Shown here: positions 46,110 to 54,828 of the stretch, piece by piece | Layout of the letters: each line of letters starts with the position of its first letter | How positions within the stretch are numbered: position 1 is the stretch's first letter | Assembly: GCA_900473805.1 (NCBI GenBank) | Contig: UCMS01000001.1 | Span: forward strand, 62,001 to 126,000 | Reading direction: 5' to 3' | Origin: Hyphomicrobiales bacterium | Lineage (GTDB): Bacteria > Pseudomonadota > Alphaproteobacteria > Rhizobiales > Rhizobiaceae | Length of the DNA stretch: 64,000 nt | Translations under genes and position numbers: made by a program | The notes under the pieces: generated by a model | Database searches by the model: none | What the model saw: only the letters and a program-made list of their open reading frames with translations | What the model was told of the DNA's origin: nothing

Positions 46110-47387
46110 TCAGGCCGATGCGTTGGCTTTCTCTTCCTGACGGTCCGCATAGATGTACAGCGGACGAGAATTGCCGTTGACGACATCGTCGGAGATGACG
46201 ACCTCACGGACACCATCCAGTTCCGGCAGTTCGAACATCGTGTCGAGCAGGATCTTTTCCATGATCGAGCGAAGACCACGCGCACCGGTCTTGCGGGTAA
46301 TGGCCTTGCGGGCGATCTCGCGCAGAGCGTCCTCGTGGAAGGTCAGTTCGACATCTTCCATCTCGAACAGGCGCTGATACTGCTTGACGAGCGCGTTCTT
46401 CGGCTCCGACAGGATCTGGATCAGAGCGTCCTCATCGAGGTCTTCGAGCGTCGCCAAAACCGGCAGACGGCCGATGAATTCCGGGATGAGGCCGAACTTG
46501 ACCAGATCTTCCGGCTCGAGTTCGCGCAGGACTTCGCCGACGCGGCGATCGTCTTCTGCCTTGACGGTCGCACCGAAGCCGATCGAGGTCTTCTCGCCAC
46601 GGGCAGAGATGATCTTGTCGAGGCCGGCAAAGGCGCCACCGCAGATGAACAGGATGTTCGTCGTGTCGACCTGCAGGAATTCCTGCTGCGGATGCTTGCG
46701 GCCGCCCTGCGGCGGAACGGATGCAACCGTGCCTTCCATGATCTTCAGCAGCGCCTGCTGGACGCCCTCGCCCGACACGTCGCGGGTGATCGAAGGGTTG
46801 TCCGACTTGCGGGAGATCTTGTCGACTTCGTCGATGTAGACGATGCCGCGCTGGGCGCGCTCGACATTGTAGTCGGCGGCCTGGAGCAGTTTCAGGATGA
46901 TGTTTTCGACGTCTTCACCGACGTAACCGGCTTCGGTCAGCGTCGTGGCATCCGCCATGGTGAAGGGAACGTCGATGATGCGGGCGAGCGTCTGGGCAAG
47001 ATAAGTCTTGCCGCAGCCGGTCGGGCCGACGAGCATGATGTTCGACTTCGCCAGTTCGACGTCGCCGCCCTTGGAGGCGTGCGACAGGCGCTTGTAGTGG
47101 TTGTGCACGGCCACCGACAGGATCTTCTTCGCCTGCTTCTGGCCGATCACGTATTCGTCGAGGATCTTGATGATGTCCTGCGGCGTGGGAACGCCGTCAC
47201 GGGACTTGACCATCGAAGACTTGTTCTCTTCGCGGATGATGTCCATGCAGAGTTCGACGCATTCATCGCAGATGAACACCGTCGGTCCGGCAATCAGCTT
47301 GCGGACCTCGTGCTGGCTCTTGCCGCAGAAGGAACAATAAAGGGTATTCTTGGAGTCACCGCCGTTGCTTCCGCTGACCTTGCTCAT
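46110..47387 (-). CDS. clpX: ATP-dependent Clp protease ATP-binding subunit ClpX
   Basis: AAA+ unfoldase that delivers substrates to ClpP. 425 residues. The N-terminal zinc-binding domain has Cys18, Cys21, Cys40 and Cys43 (CSFCGK; FICDEC). Walker A is GPTGCGKT and Walker [10 protein letters not shown]; the pore loop GYVGED and the ClpP-binding loop IGF (in KTSIGFGA) are present. It is separated from clpP by 288 bases, which hold an inverted repeat CTATGT/ACATAG and room for a separate promoter. Confidence 0.97.
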   Translation of the reverse strand: MSKVSGSNGGDSKNTLYCSFCGKSQHEVRKLIAGPTVFICDECVELCMDIIREENKSSMVKSRDGVPTPQDIIKILDEYVIGQKQAKKILSVAVHNHYKRLSHASKGGDVELAKSNIMLVGPTGCGKTYLAQTLARIIDVPFTMADATTLTEAGYVGEDVENIILKLLQAADYNVERAQRGIVYIDEVDKISRKSDNPSITRDVSGEGVQQALLKIMEGTVASVPPQGGRKHPQQEFLQVDTTNILFICGGAFAGLDKIISARGEKTSIGFGATVKAEDDRRVGEVLRELEPEDLVKFGLIPEFIGRLPVLATLEDLDEDALIQILSEPKNALVKQYQRLFEMEDVELTFHEDALREIARKAITRKTGARGLRSIMEKILLDTMFELPELDGVREVVISDDVVNGNSRPLYIYADRQEEKANASA

Positions 47388-47638
47388 GTCTTTATCCTTC
47401 CAGCACGCCGCGCCACCGCAGTCACGGCAGGGCGGTCACTCACACTGTTCAGTTCCCACCGCCGCCTTTGGTGGAAACCTCTTCCGATCCGGAGCTACTA
47501 GCCGATCCGATCAATCCCGGAGCGGCGGCAACGAAAACTCCCAGTCTCGGCAGACTATGTCACAAACGTTCAACATAGCCTTAATCCCTACTATTAGCGC
47601 TTTCGCGGCGACTTTAAACCCCCGGCCTCTTCACTTCC

Positions 47639-47661
47639 TGCGGCGCCGGGCGGGCGCCGCA
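47639..47661. other. GC-rich stem-loop after clpP
   Basis: TGCGGCGCC (47639-47647) and GGCGCCGCA (47653-47661) make a perfect nine-base stem 15 bases past the clpP stop. There is no T-run, so termination would be partial or factor-dependent; readthrough into clpX is plausible. Confidence 0.5.
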
Positions 47662-47675
47662 CAGGCCGGACGACA

Positions 47676-48311
47676 TCAAGCCGACGGAGCCGCGCCCTCG
47701 ATTTCGGCGCGAGACGTCAGGATACGGTCGATCAGACCCCAGTCCTTGGCTTCGCTCGATTCCATGAAGTGGTCGCGATCGAGCGTGGTCTCGACTTCCT
47801 CATAGGTGCGGCCCGTGTGCTTGACATAGACCTCGTTCAGACGACGCTTCATCTTAATAATGTCACGAGCATGGCGCTCGATGTCTGACGCCTGGCCCTG
47901 GAAGCCGCCGGATGGCTGGTGAACCATGATGCGGGCGTTCGGGGTGGCAAAGCGCATGCCCTTTTCACCGGCAGCGAGGAGCAGCGAGCCCATGGACGCG
48001 GCCTGGCCGATGCAGAGCGTCGACACGGCCGGACGGATGAACTGCATGGTGTCGTAGATCGCCATGCCCGACGTCACGACGCCGCCCGGCGAATTGATGT
48101 AGAGGGCGATTTCCTTCTTCGGGTTTTCGGCCTCGAGGAAGAGAAGCTGGGCGCAGACCAGCGAGGCCATCGTGTCCTCGACCGGGCCCGTCAGGAAGAT
48201 GATCCGCTCCTTCAGCAGGCGGGAGAAGATATCGTAGGAGCGCTCGCCGCGATTGGTCTGCTCCACGACCATCGGCACCAGAGCCAGGGCGGTATCAACG
48301 GGATTTCTCAT
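47676..48311 (-). CDS. clpP: ATP-dependent Clp protease proteolytic subunit ClpP
   Basis: Serine protease forming the barrel that works with ClpX and ClpA. 211 residues. The triad is Ser106 (GQAASMGS), His131 (IMVHQPSGG) and Asp180 ([10 protein letters not shown]). [19 protein letters not shown] is the conserved loop. It precedes clpX on the same strand; a sigma-32-like promoter lies about 70-100 bases upstream. Confidence 0.97.
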   Translation of the reverse strand: MRNPVDTALALVPMVVEQTNRGERSYDIFSRLLKERIIFLTGPVEDTMASLVCAQLLFLEAENPKKEIALYINSPGGVVTSGMAIYDTMQFIRPAVSTLCIGQAASMGSLLLAAGEKGMRFATPNARIMVHQPSGGFQGQASDIERHARDIIKMKRRLNEVYVKHTGRTYEEVETTLDRDHFMESSEAKDWGLIDRILTSRAEIEGAAPSA

Positions 48312-48379
48312 ATCGGTCCTTTTTCAGCCTCTCCCCGACACGTCCGGTGGCGGGAATCACGTAAAATCTGTCAACCCCT

Positions 48380-48409
48380 ACATAGAGTGTCCGCACCCTG
48401 ACATTCAAG
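48380..48409 (-). promoter_or_regulatory. Promoter candidate of clpP, heat-shock-like
   Basis: On the minus strand CTTGAA (48404-48409) and CTATGT (48380-48385) are 18 bases apart. CTTGAA is the -35 core of sigma-32 promoters, and the pair also reads as sigma-70 (TTGAAT, 18 bases, TATGTA). clpP is commonly heat-inducible, which fits. The rest of the 354-base gap to 48665 holds no gene that I can support. Confidence 0.45.
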
Positions 48410-48665
48410 ACACGAGCAAGGGATATCCTTAATGCCTGCATGACGACGAAGAGCCCTGCCCTAGCGGTTTTCCGGGATCTTTGCCAACGGCGTGGCGGCG
48501 GGTGCTCGTCAATGCACAAGAAGTCTCTAACATGGTGAAAACTTTGTCATTCACGGCATCGGACAGAAGACCGGCTCACTGCAATCCGCCACGTATACGT
48601 AGGAAGTGCTTAACCCGCCTGAGCGATTGTGGGGCAACTCGACCCAGACATGATAAATTCGGATA

Positions 48666-49922
48666 GTGATCGTGATCGATGTGAAGACGGCGTTTCTGCT
48701 GTGGGTTATCCAGGCAGGCACTCTGGCGATTCTGCTGATTGCCATTTGGCTTCATGCCCGTGACCAGCGCCATTTCCTCTGGTTCGGCATCGGCTTTGCC
48801 GTGCACGCTGCCGGCCTCGGACTGGTGGGCGGGCGCGGCAGCATTCCGGACTTCATTTCGATTCATGTCGCGAATATCGTCTCGCTTCTGGCATTCAGCA
48901 GTTGGGCCTGGGCGATCACAGCATTGGATCGCCGACGTCCTCCGCTCTCTGCCTATCTGCCTCCGCTCCTCTGGATCGCCTGCAACCTCGTACCCCAGGT
49001 TCGTGATACTTTCGCCTTGCGCGTCGCGACATACAATTTCGGCGCAACCATCGGATTCGTACTTCTCGCCGTCCTCATCCTGAGGGCCAACTTCAGTTCC
49101 CGTCGCTACCGGCAGATGCTGGCCCTCGTTTGGGGGTGCCAGGCGACATCCTCGGTGAGCTTCGGCATCTTTGTGATCTTCTACCAGCCACGCAATTTTC
49201 AAGAGGACATCATCGGCATCTGGATGGGAACCGTTGCGCTGATCGGGCTCATCACGGCGATCATCATTCTGGCAAAGATGCTGATGGATCGCTCTGAAGA
49301 AAGACTGCAGGCGCTGGTGCGCACCGATCCGCTGACGGGCGTGCTCAATCGCCGCGGTTTTACGGAGGCCTATCAGCGGCTGCAGGACGCCGCCCCCTCG
49401 CCGGCCGTCGGTTTGCTGATCTTCGATCTCGACCACTTCAAGCAAGTGAACGACGATCACGGCCATCATGTCGGAGATCTGGTTCTGCAGGAGTTTTCCA
49501 ACCTCTGCCGGTCGCTGCTGCCGCAGAGGGCGGCGTTCGGGCGAACGGGGGGCGAGGAATTCGCAGCCGTCCTTGCAATATCGGAGGCGCGAGATGCCGC
49601 ACTTTTCGCCGAAACCGTGCGGCTTGCCCTGGCCGAGAAGGTCATCGACACCCCGGCGCACGGTCTCACCGTGACGACAAGCGTCGGTATAGCGGTCAGC
49701 CCGCTGCCCCGCGCCGGCCTAGAACAGTTGATGACGGATGCGGACGCCGCGCTTTACGTCTCCAAGGAACGAGGCCGCAACCGGACGTCCGTCAAGTCCG
49801 GCACACGGATCGTGACGGTCCCGCCGGCGGGAAGCGAGACGGTTGTTGTCGATGAGCAGGTTGATCGGCAGGTCGCCATCCTGAAGCGGATCGCAGCCGT
49901 TGCCGCGTCACTGGATGGGTAA
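48666..49922 (+). CDS. Diguanylate cyclase with N-terminal membrane sensor
   Basis: 418 residues. About six membrane helices fill residues 5-210 with no recognised sensor name. The C-terminal GGDEF domain begins at RTDPLTGVLNRRGF, with the metal Asp in IFDLDHFKQVNDDHGH and the active-site motif GGEEF (preceded by FGRT). The RxxD feedback site is absent: the expected positions read Pro and Ala. It should make cyclic di-GMP from GTP. No ATG exists near the start; GTG codons at 48666, 48672 and 48681 are candidates, and 48672 has the best spacing from GGAT. Confidence 0.9.
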   Translation: MIVIDVKTAFLLWVIQAGTLAILLIAIWLHARDQRHFLWFGIGFAVHAAGLGLVGGRGSIPDFISIHVANIVSLLAFSSWAWAITALDRRRPPLSAYLPPLLWIACNLVPQVRDTFALRVATYNFGATIGFVLLAVLILRANFSSRRYRQMLALVWGCQATSSVSFGIFVIFYQPRNFQEDIIGIWMGTVALIGLITAIIILAKMLMDRSEERLQALVRTDPLTGVLNRRGFTEAYQRLQDAAPSPAVGLLIFDLDHFKQVNDDHGHHVGDLVLQEFSNLCRSLLPQRAAFGRTGGEEFAAVLAISEARDAALFAETVRLALAEKVIDTPAHGLTVTTSVGIAVSPLPRAGLEQLMTDADAALYVSKERGRNRTSVKSGTRIVTVPPAGSETVVVDEQVDRQVAILKRIAAVAASLDG

Positions 49923-49973
49923 AACTCCGCCAGCACCCTTGCGAAAGCGAGGCCAAGGCATAAACAGGACGTC

Positions 49974-51218
49974 ATGACCGACCTTTCCTCCCTTTCCATC
50001 GACCCCGCCACGCGCCGGGTTTCCCTCGACGCCCGAGATCCGGCCTTCTACAGCGACCCGAACCGGGCCTATGCCGCGCTCCATGCGAACTGCCCCACGT
50101 TCTATTGGGAAGAGCAGAAGCAGTGGTTCGTCACCGGCTATGACCATGTGAACGCGCTTTTGCGCGACCGGCGCTTCGGCCGGCAAATCCTGCATATCGC
50201 CACGCGCGAAGAGCTCGGCCTTCCCGAGCCTGCCGCCCATACCCGACACTTTGACAAGGCCGAGGAGCACTCGCTGCTCGAGATCGAGCCGCCGGAACAC
50301 ACGCGGCTTCGCACCCTCGTCAACCGCGCCTTCGTCTCCCGCCATGTCGAGAAGATGACGCCGGAGATCGAGGAACTGGCGAACAGGCTGATCGACGGCT
50401 TCGAGAAAGACGGCAAAACGGAATTGCTCTCGACGTTTGCCGACATCATCCCGGTCACGATGATCGCCCGGATGATCGGCATTCCCGAAGAAATGGGGCC
50501 GCAACTCCTTAAATGGAGCCACGACTATGTCGGCATGTACATGTTCAAGCGGACGCGTGCCGACGAGGAGGCCGCAGATCGCTCGGCGAAGGAATTTGCC
50601 GACTATGTGCGGACGGTCATCGCCGAGCGGCGGGCCGAGCCGCGGGACGATCTCCTGAGCCACATGATCCACACCGAACACAAGGGCCAATTCCTCACCG
50701 AGGACGAGCTGATCTCGACGACCATCGTGCTGCTCAATGCCGGGCACGAGGCGACCGTCCACCAGATCGGCAACTCGGTCCGTGTGATCCTCGAAAGCGG
50801 GATCGACCCGGCCACGCTTTTCACCGACGAGAAGACGACTGAACGAACTGTCGAAGAGACGCTCAGGATCTGTGCGCCGGTGCATATCTTCCAGCGCTGG
50901 TGTCTGGAGCCCTGCGAAATCGATGGCGTTTCCTTCAAGCGCGGCGACAAGGTGAGCATGATCCTGGCGGCTGCCAATCTCGATCCGCATAAGTTCCCGG
51001 AGCCGCTGACCTTCAAGCCGGATCGCGACGAAGGGGCCAATCTCTCCTTCGGCGCCGGCATTCATTTCTGCATCGGCGCGCCGCTTGCCAGGCTCGAGCT
51101 CAACATCGTGCTACCGTTGCTCTTCAAGCGTTTGCCGGGGCTGAGGATCGCGCAGACGCCTGTTGTGAAAGACGTCTATCACTTCCACGGGCTGGAACGG
51201 CTCGACCTTACCTGGTGA
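49974..51218 (+). CDS. Cytochrome P450
   Basis: 414 residues, soluble bacterial class I monooxygenase. The heme-ligand Cys366 is in FGAGIHFCIG, the I-helix oxygen-activation motif is AGHEAT, the K-helix motif is ETLR, and HSLLEIEPPEHTRLR marks the C-helix region. No ferredoxin or ferredoxin reductase gene is next to it, so electron partners are encoded elsewhere. Substrate unknown. Its 3' end overlaps the converging WYL-regulator gene by 11 bases. Confidence 0.93.
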   Translation: MTDLSSLSIDPATRRVSLDARDPAFYSDPNRAYAALHANCPTFYWEEQKQWFVTGYDHVNALLRDRRFGRQILHIATREELGLPEPAAHTRHFDKAEEHSLLEIEPPEHTRLRTLVNRAFVSRHVEKMTPEIEELANRLIDGFEKDGKTELLSTFADIIPVTMIARMIGIPEEMGPQLLKWSHDYVGMYMFKRTRADEEAADRSAKEFADYVRTVIAERRAEPRDDLLSHMIHTEHKGQFLTEDELISTTIVLLNAGHEATVHQIGNSVRVILESGIDPATLFTDEKTTERTVEETLRICAPVHIFQRWCLEPCEIDGVSFKRGDKVSMILAAANLDPHKFPEPLTFKPDRDEGANLSFGAGIHFCIGAPLARLELNIVLPLLFKRLPGLRIAQTPVVKDVYHFHGLERLDLTW

Positions 51219-52191
51219 GGTCGGGCGTTTCGCCATAGCGCGCCATCAGGGTCTCAATCGCCCGCAGCATGGCGAGCCGCAATTCCGGCGGGTCGAGCAC
51301 CTCGACCTCCGTACCGAGCTTCAGCATTTCGGAAACGGCCATGCGCTCATGCGCCATGGGTAAGCGGACCGTGCGCCAGCCACGCTTGTCTGGTTCGCCG
51401 ATGAATTCGAGGTGGGCGCGGACATAAGGCGGCGCCATGTGCTCGATCTCCTTCAGCCCCCAGGCTGAGAGGCGGATCATGGCCCAGTGTGGATAAAGCT
51501 CAAGTTCCAGGCGCCGGGTGTTTTCGTTCCAGTATCCGGCGAGATCGAAATCCTTCGGCCATTCGAAGCGCTCCTCTGTCACGATCAGATCGAGGACACG
51601 CGAGATACGATAGGTGCGCGGCGTGTCGTCGACGCGGGCGACGAGATACCAGGCCCCGCCTTTCATCACGATGCCGAGCGGATCGGCAATTCGGTTCTTC
51701 TCCGCCTTCCAGGAGCGGTAGCGCATGCGGATGCGCTTTGAATTCCAGACGGCATCGGCAATGGCCTGCAGATAGACCGGCTGCTCACCCTCGGCGAGCC
51801 AGGCAGGCGCATCGAGATGAAACTTCGACTGCATGCGCCTGGCGCTTTCGCGCAGATCCTCGGGCAAAGCCGCGGTCAGCTTCTTCTGCGCGCCGGCCAT
51901 GAGGGAGCCGAGGCCGAGGTCGGCAGCGGCCCCGGGGATGCCCAACAGGAACATGGCTTCGGCCTCGGCCGGCGTGAGGCCATTCAGGCGAACACGATAG
52001 CCGTCCAAGAGCCGGTAGCCACCGTCCGAGCCTCGTTCGCTGTAGACGGGGATGCCGGACAGCGAGAGCGCATCGATGTCGCGATAAATGGTGCGGACCG
52101 ACACGTCGTTTTCATCGGCAAGGGCCTCTGCCGTCACCAGTCCCCTGGCCTGAAGCGTGGTCAGAATGTTGATGAGCCGGCTCGCCCGCAT
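51208..52191 (-). CDS. YafY-type HTH/WYL-domain transcriptional regulator
   Basis: 327 residues. The N-terminal HTH_11 winged helix reads RLINILTTLQARGLVTAEALA and VSVRTIYRDIDALS. The middle carries the WYL domain (GIVMKGGAWYLVARVDD, then RTYRISRVLDL) and a WCX-like C-terminus. It is divergent from the GST gene, with an inverted repeat in the 116-base gap, so it probably represses that gene and itself. The ligand is not known. Confidence 0.9.
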   Translation of the reverse strand: MRASRLINILTTLQARGLVTAEALADENDVSVRTIYRDIDALSLSGIPVYSERGSDGGYRLLDGYRVRLNGLTPAEAEAMFLLGIPGAAADLGLGSLMAGAQKKLTAALPEDLRESARRMQSKFHLDAPAWLAEGEQPVYLQAIADAVWNSKRIRMRYRSWKAEKNRIADPLGIVMKGGAWYLVARVDDTPRTYRISRVLDLIVTEERFEWPKDFDLAGYWNENTRRLELELYPHWAMIRLSAWGLKEIEHMAPPYVRAHLEFIGEPDKRGWRTVRLPMAHERMAVSEMLKLGTEVEVLDPPELRLAMLRAIETLMARYGETPDLTR

Positions 52192-52226
52192 CGGAAAATC
52201 TCCCTTTCGAGCATCATGCTAAACCA

Positions 52227-52247
52227 ACCTGACACAATCTGACAGGT
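52227..52247. promoter_or_regulatory. Candidate operator between WYL regulator and GST
   Basis: ACCTG (52227-52231) and CAGGT (52243-52247) form an inverted repeat, and CTGACA occurs twice inside, ten bases apart. This is the likely binding site of the WYL regulator in the divergent promoter region. Confidence 0.5.
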
Positions 52248-52307
52248 ATGGTGGCGCATTCTCTCCCCATCGCCGCAAGGCGCTACTCATTTCAAAGGGA
52301 GACTTCG

Positions 52308-52967
52308 ATGACCAAGGACCTGCCGATCACCCTCTTCTACTCACCCCAGACCCGTGCCACCGGCGCGCGGGTGCTGCTGGAGGAGCTGAACGTGCCGTAT
52401 GAGCTTCATGTGCTGAACATGAAGACGGGCGAACAGCGCCAGCCGGCCTATCTTGCGATCAACCCGCTCGGCAAGGTGCCGGCCGTGCGTGTCGGCGAAA
52501 CGCTGATCACGGAACAAGGCGCGATCTATCTTTATCTCGCGGATCTCTTTCCCGAAGCGGGTCTTGCCCCGGCGCTGACCGATCCTGATCGTGGCGCCTA
52601 TGTCCGCTGGCTGTTCATCTATGGGAGCTGTTTCGAGCCGGCCGTCGTGGACCGCTACCTGAAGCGCGAGCCGGGATCGATGAACGAGACGCCCTATGCG
52701 AGCTACGAGTCGCTCATCGACATGCTGGAAGAAGCGCTCAAAACAGGCCCCTATCTGCTGGGCGAGCGCTTCACGGCAGCGGACCTGCTCTGGGGTATCG
52801 CCCTGCGATGGACGACGATGTTCGGCCTGGTCGAGGCACGCCCGGCGTTTCAGGCCTACATGGAGCGGATCAACAGCCGCACGAGCATCCAGAAGGTTTC
52901 GGCCGAAGATGCGACGATGGTCGCCGAACACGAGGCGGCTGCACGAGGCCTATCGAAAGCCAGCTGA
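52308..52967 (+). CDS. Glutathione S-transferase family protein
   Basis: 219 residues. The N-terminal thioredoxin-like domain contains the cis-Pro and Glu-Gln GSH site (NPLGKVPAVRVGETLITEQGAI), and the C-terminal helical domain has GPYLLGERFTAADLLWGIAL. The start MTKDLPITLFYS has AAAGGGAGA nine bases upstream. It probably conjugates or reduces an electrophile; substrate unknown. Divergent from a WYL regulator. Confidence 0.9.
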   Translation: MTKDLPITLFYSPQTRATGARVLLEELNVPYELHVLNMKTGEQRQPAYLAINPLGKVPAVRVGETLITEQGAIYLYLADLFPEAGLAPALTDPDRGAYVRWLFIYGSCFEPAVVDRYLKREPGSMNETPYASYESLIDMLEEALKTGPYLLGERFTAADLLWGIALRWTTMFGLVEARPAFQAYMERINSRTSIQKVSAEDATMVAEHEAAARGLSKAS

Positions 52968-52975
52968 CGCGACAG

Positions 52976-53011
52976 GACGATGGCCGGCCGTCTCAACCGG
53001 CGGCCATCGTC
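52976..53011. terminator. Stem-loop between converging GST and SDR genes
   Basis: GACGATGGCCG (52976-52986) pairs with CGGCCATCGTC (53001-53011). It lies in the 50-base gap where two genes converge and could act for both, although no T-run is present. Confidence 0.5.
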
Positions 53012-53017
53012 AGTCGA

Positions 53018-53818
53018 TCACGCCCCTACGCCGTATCGCGGTGCCGGTTCGCGGTTCGAAAGATGGGGACCCAGCGCATAACGCGCGGTGTGGAATTGGC
53101 TCAGAAGCGCCGTGTCTTCGAGCGAAGGCAGGGTGAGCAATTCACCTTGATCCAGTCCCCTGAGACCGGCATCCACGAGATCTTCGACATCCATCACGCG
53201 CGCCGGGTCAATGGCGTCGAAACTGCCACCGACGCGGTCGAAGATTTCCGTGCGGGTGAATCCCGGCAGGATGGCCTGCACCTTGACCGGCGTGTCGCGC
53301 AGTTCGTGGGCGAGTGACTGGGTCAAGGCGAGAACAAATGCCTTGGACGCGCTGTAGGTGCCGTTGAAGATCTCCGGCGCAAGTGCCACGGCGGAGGCAA
53401 CGTTGACGATGGCCCCCTTGCCACGGTGCGCAAAGGCCTGCGCTGCCGACACGGCCAGGCGGTTGGCAGCCGTGACATTGATCGCGACCATCTGGTCGAG
53501 GTAGGCGACGTCCTCAGTCAGCAGGCTCTTCCTGGGTCCGATGCCCGCATTGTTGACGAGGAGCGCGATCGACGGATCGTTTCGCAGCCGCTCCTCGACG
53601 TGTTGCACATCGCCGGCGACGCTCAGATCAGCTCTCAATGTTTTCGCTTCAATCCCATGCGCATCGGCAAGCTCTGCAGCAAGCGCGGAAAGGCGCTGCT
53701 CGTCGCGAGCGACCAACAGCAGGTCATATCCGCGCGCCGCGAGCTTGCGGGCATAGGTGGCGCCGATCCCGGACGAGGCGCCGGTGACAAGGGCAGTTCC
53801 TGAGGCAGAGGGCATCAT
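53018..53818 (-). CDS. SDR family oxidoreductase
   Basis: 266 residues, classical short-chain dehydrogenase. Cofactor motif TGASSGIG (12-19), NNAG in ALLVNNAGIG, and the catalytic YSASK. An acidic or basic discriminator (VARDEQR) after strand 2 suggests NADP(H). Its substrate is not known. It is divergent from a MarR regulator with a palindrome between them. Confidence 0.92.
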   Translation of the reverse strand: MMPSASGTALVTGASSGIGATYARKLAARGYDLLLVARDEQRLSALAAELADAHGIEAKTLRADLSVAGDVQHVEERLRNDPSIALLVNNAGIGPRKSLLTEDVAYLDQMVAINVTAANRLAVSAAQAFAHRGKGAIVNVASAVALAPEIFNGTYSASKAFVLALTQSLAHELRDTPVKVQAILPGFTRTEIFDRVGGSFDAIDPARVMDVEDLVDAGLRGLDQGELLTLPSLEDTALLSQFHTARYALGPHLSNREPAPRYGVGA

Positions 53819-53840
53819 CGATCTCCTGGTTCGTATTTAC

Positions 53841-53852
53841 TGGTATATACCA
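53841..53852. promoter_or_regulatory. MarR-type palindromic operator
   Basis: TGGTATATACCA is a perfect 12-base palindrome in the 48-base gap between the SDR and MarR genes, followed closely by CTATAT, a possible rhizobial -10 box. The tight gap means a repressor here would block both promoters. Confidence 0.6.
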
Positions 53853-53866
53853 CTATATAGAAGCTG

Positions 53867-54421
53867 ATGATGTCCCGCTTCAAGGGGGCGGGCGGAAATT
53901 TCTTGAGTTTTCGGATGGCTGTCGTAACCGATGATGATCGACATGCCATGAAAGGACACCCGTTGGCGCAGAAAGAAGAAGATGTCTGGCTTCACTGCAC
54001 GAACAGCGCCGTTCGCCGCGCTGCCCGTCAACTCGGTCAGCTGTATGACGACGCCATGGGCGATACGGGTCTGAAGGGAACGCAATTTTCGCTCCTCTCG
54101 CAGATCGCGGCCCTCGGCAATCCGACACAGAAGGTACTTGCCGAAGCAATGGTCATGGACCTTTCGGCGCTCGGCCATACGCTGAAGCCGCTCATACGGG
54201 ACGGACTTGTCGTCCTGTTGCCGGATGAAAAGGACGGGCGGGCGCGGCGCGTGTTACTGACCCCAGAGGGCCTAAAGCAGCGTGACGAGATGCTCGCGCT
54301 GTGGCGCGACGCCCAGGCCCGCTTCGACAAGGCCTTTGGCAAGGAGCAATCAGCCGAACTCCGCCGGGCGCTGGCCCTGATTGCCTCCGCCGATTTCGCG
54401 GAAGCCTTCCGCAGGGGATAA
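53867..54421 (+). CDS. MarR family transcriptional regulator
   Basis: Up to 184 residues. The winged-helix core reads GLKGTQFSLLSQIAALG, KVLAEAMVMDLSALGHTLKPL and a wing LPDEKDGRARRVLLT. The domain itself begins near EEDVWLHCTNSAVRRAARQL. The start is unsure: ATG at 53867 falls within or next to the expected transcription start, so 53915 or 53948 may be the true one. It should repress the divergent SDR gene, with release by an unknown ligand. Confidence 0.87.
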   Translation: MMSRFKGAGGNFLSFRMAVVTDDDRHAMKGHPLAQKEEDVWLHCTNSAVRRAARQLGQLYDDAMGDTGLKGTQFSLLSQIAALGNPTQKVLAEAMVMDLSALGHTLKPLIRDGLVVLLPDEKDGRARRVLLTPEGLKQRDEMLALWRDAQARFDKAFGKEQSAELRRALALIASADFAEAFRRG

Positions 54422-54431
54422 GTCGCAGGCG

Positions 54432-54776
54432 CTAGAGCCGGATGACGTAGTCCTTGCGAGTCGTTTCAATGACTTCCCAGGTTCCTTTGAAGCCGGGCCT
54501 GAGGATCAGCCGGTCGCCGGCCTTCAGATGGATCGGCTCGCCGCCATCCTCAGTCACGATGGAGTGGCCTTCGAGAATGTGGAAATACTCCCATTCGTCA
54601 TAGACGATCCGCCACTTGCCGGGCGTCGACTGCCAGATGCCGGCATAGACGCCGCCATCGGCCTCTTCGAGGTTCCAGGTGGTGAATCGTGGGTCACCCG
54701 AGATGAGGCGGTCCGGTGCGGGCGCGCCCTCTTCCGGGGTGACGGTGGTGGGATCGAACGGCAAGGCAAGGCTCAT
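54432..54776 (-). CDS. Cupin domain protein
   Basis: 114 residues, a single beta-barrel of the cupin_3 (DUF861) type. Typical pieces are GVYAGIWQSTPGKWRIVYDEWEYFHILEG and KAGDRLILRPGFKGTWEVIE. The usual metal His/Glu set is partly kept (Glu and His in EWEYFHILEG). The start MSLALPFDP has CGGAGAG upstream. Function unknown; relatives are ureidoglycine hydrolase-like or sugar-isomerase-like. It follows metY on the same strand after 52 bases. Confidence 0.87.
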   Translation of the reverse strand: MSLALPFDPTTVTPEEGAPAPDRLISGDPRFTTWNLEEADGGVYAGIWQSTPGKWRIVYDEWEYFHILEGHSIVTEDGGEPIHLKAGDRLILRPGFKGTWEVIETTRKDYVIRL

Positions 54777-54828
54777 GATGCTCTCCGAGACGCGGGTGGC
54801 GGTCTTTCTGGCCGCCACCCTGATGACG

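Noticed and set aside
47560..47585. CTATGT...ACATAG inverted repeat upstream of clpX as an operator
   Set aside because: The arms are six bases with a 12-base spacer; this is close to chance level in 288 bases, and no regulator points to it.
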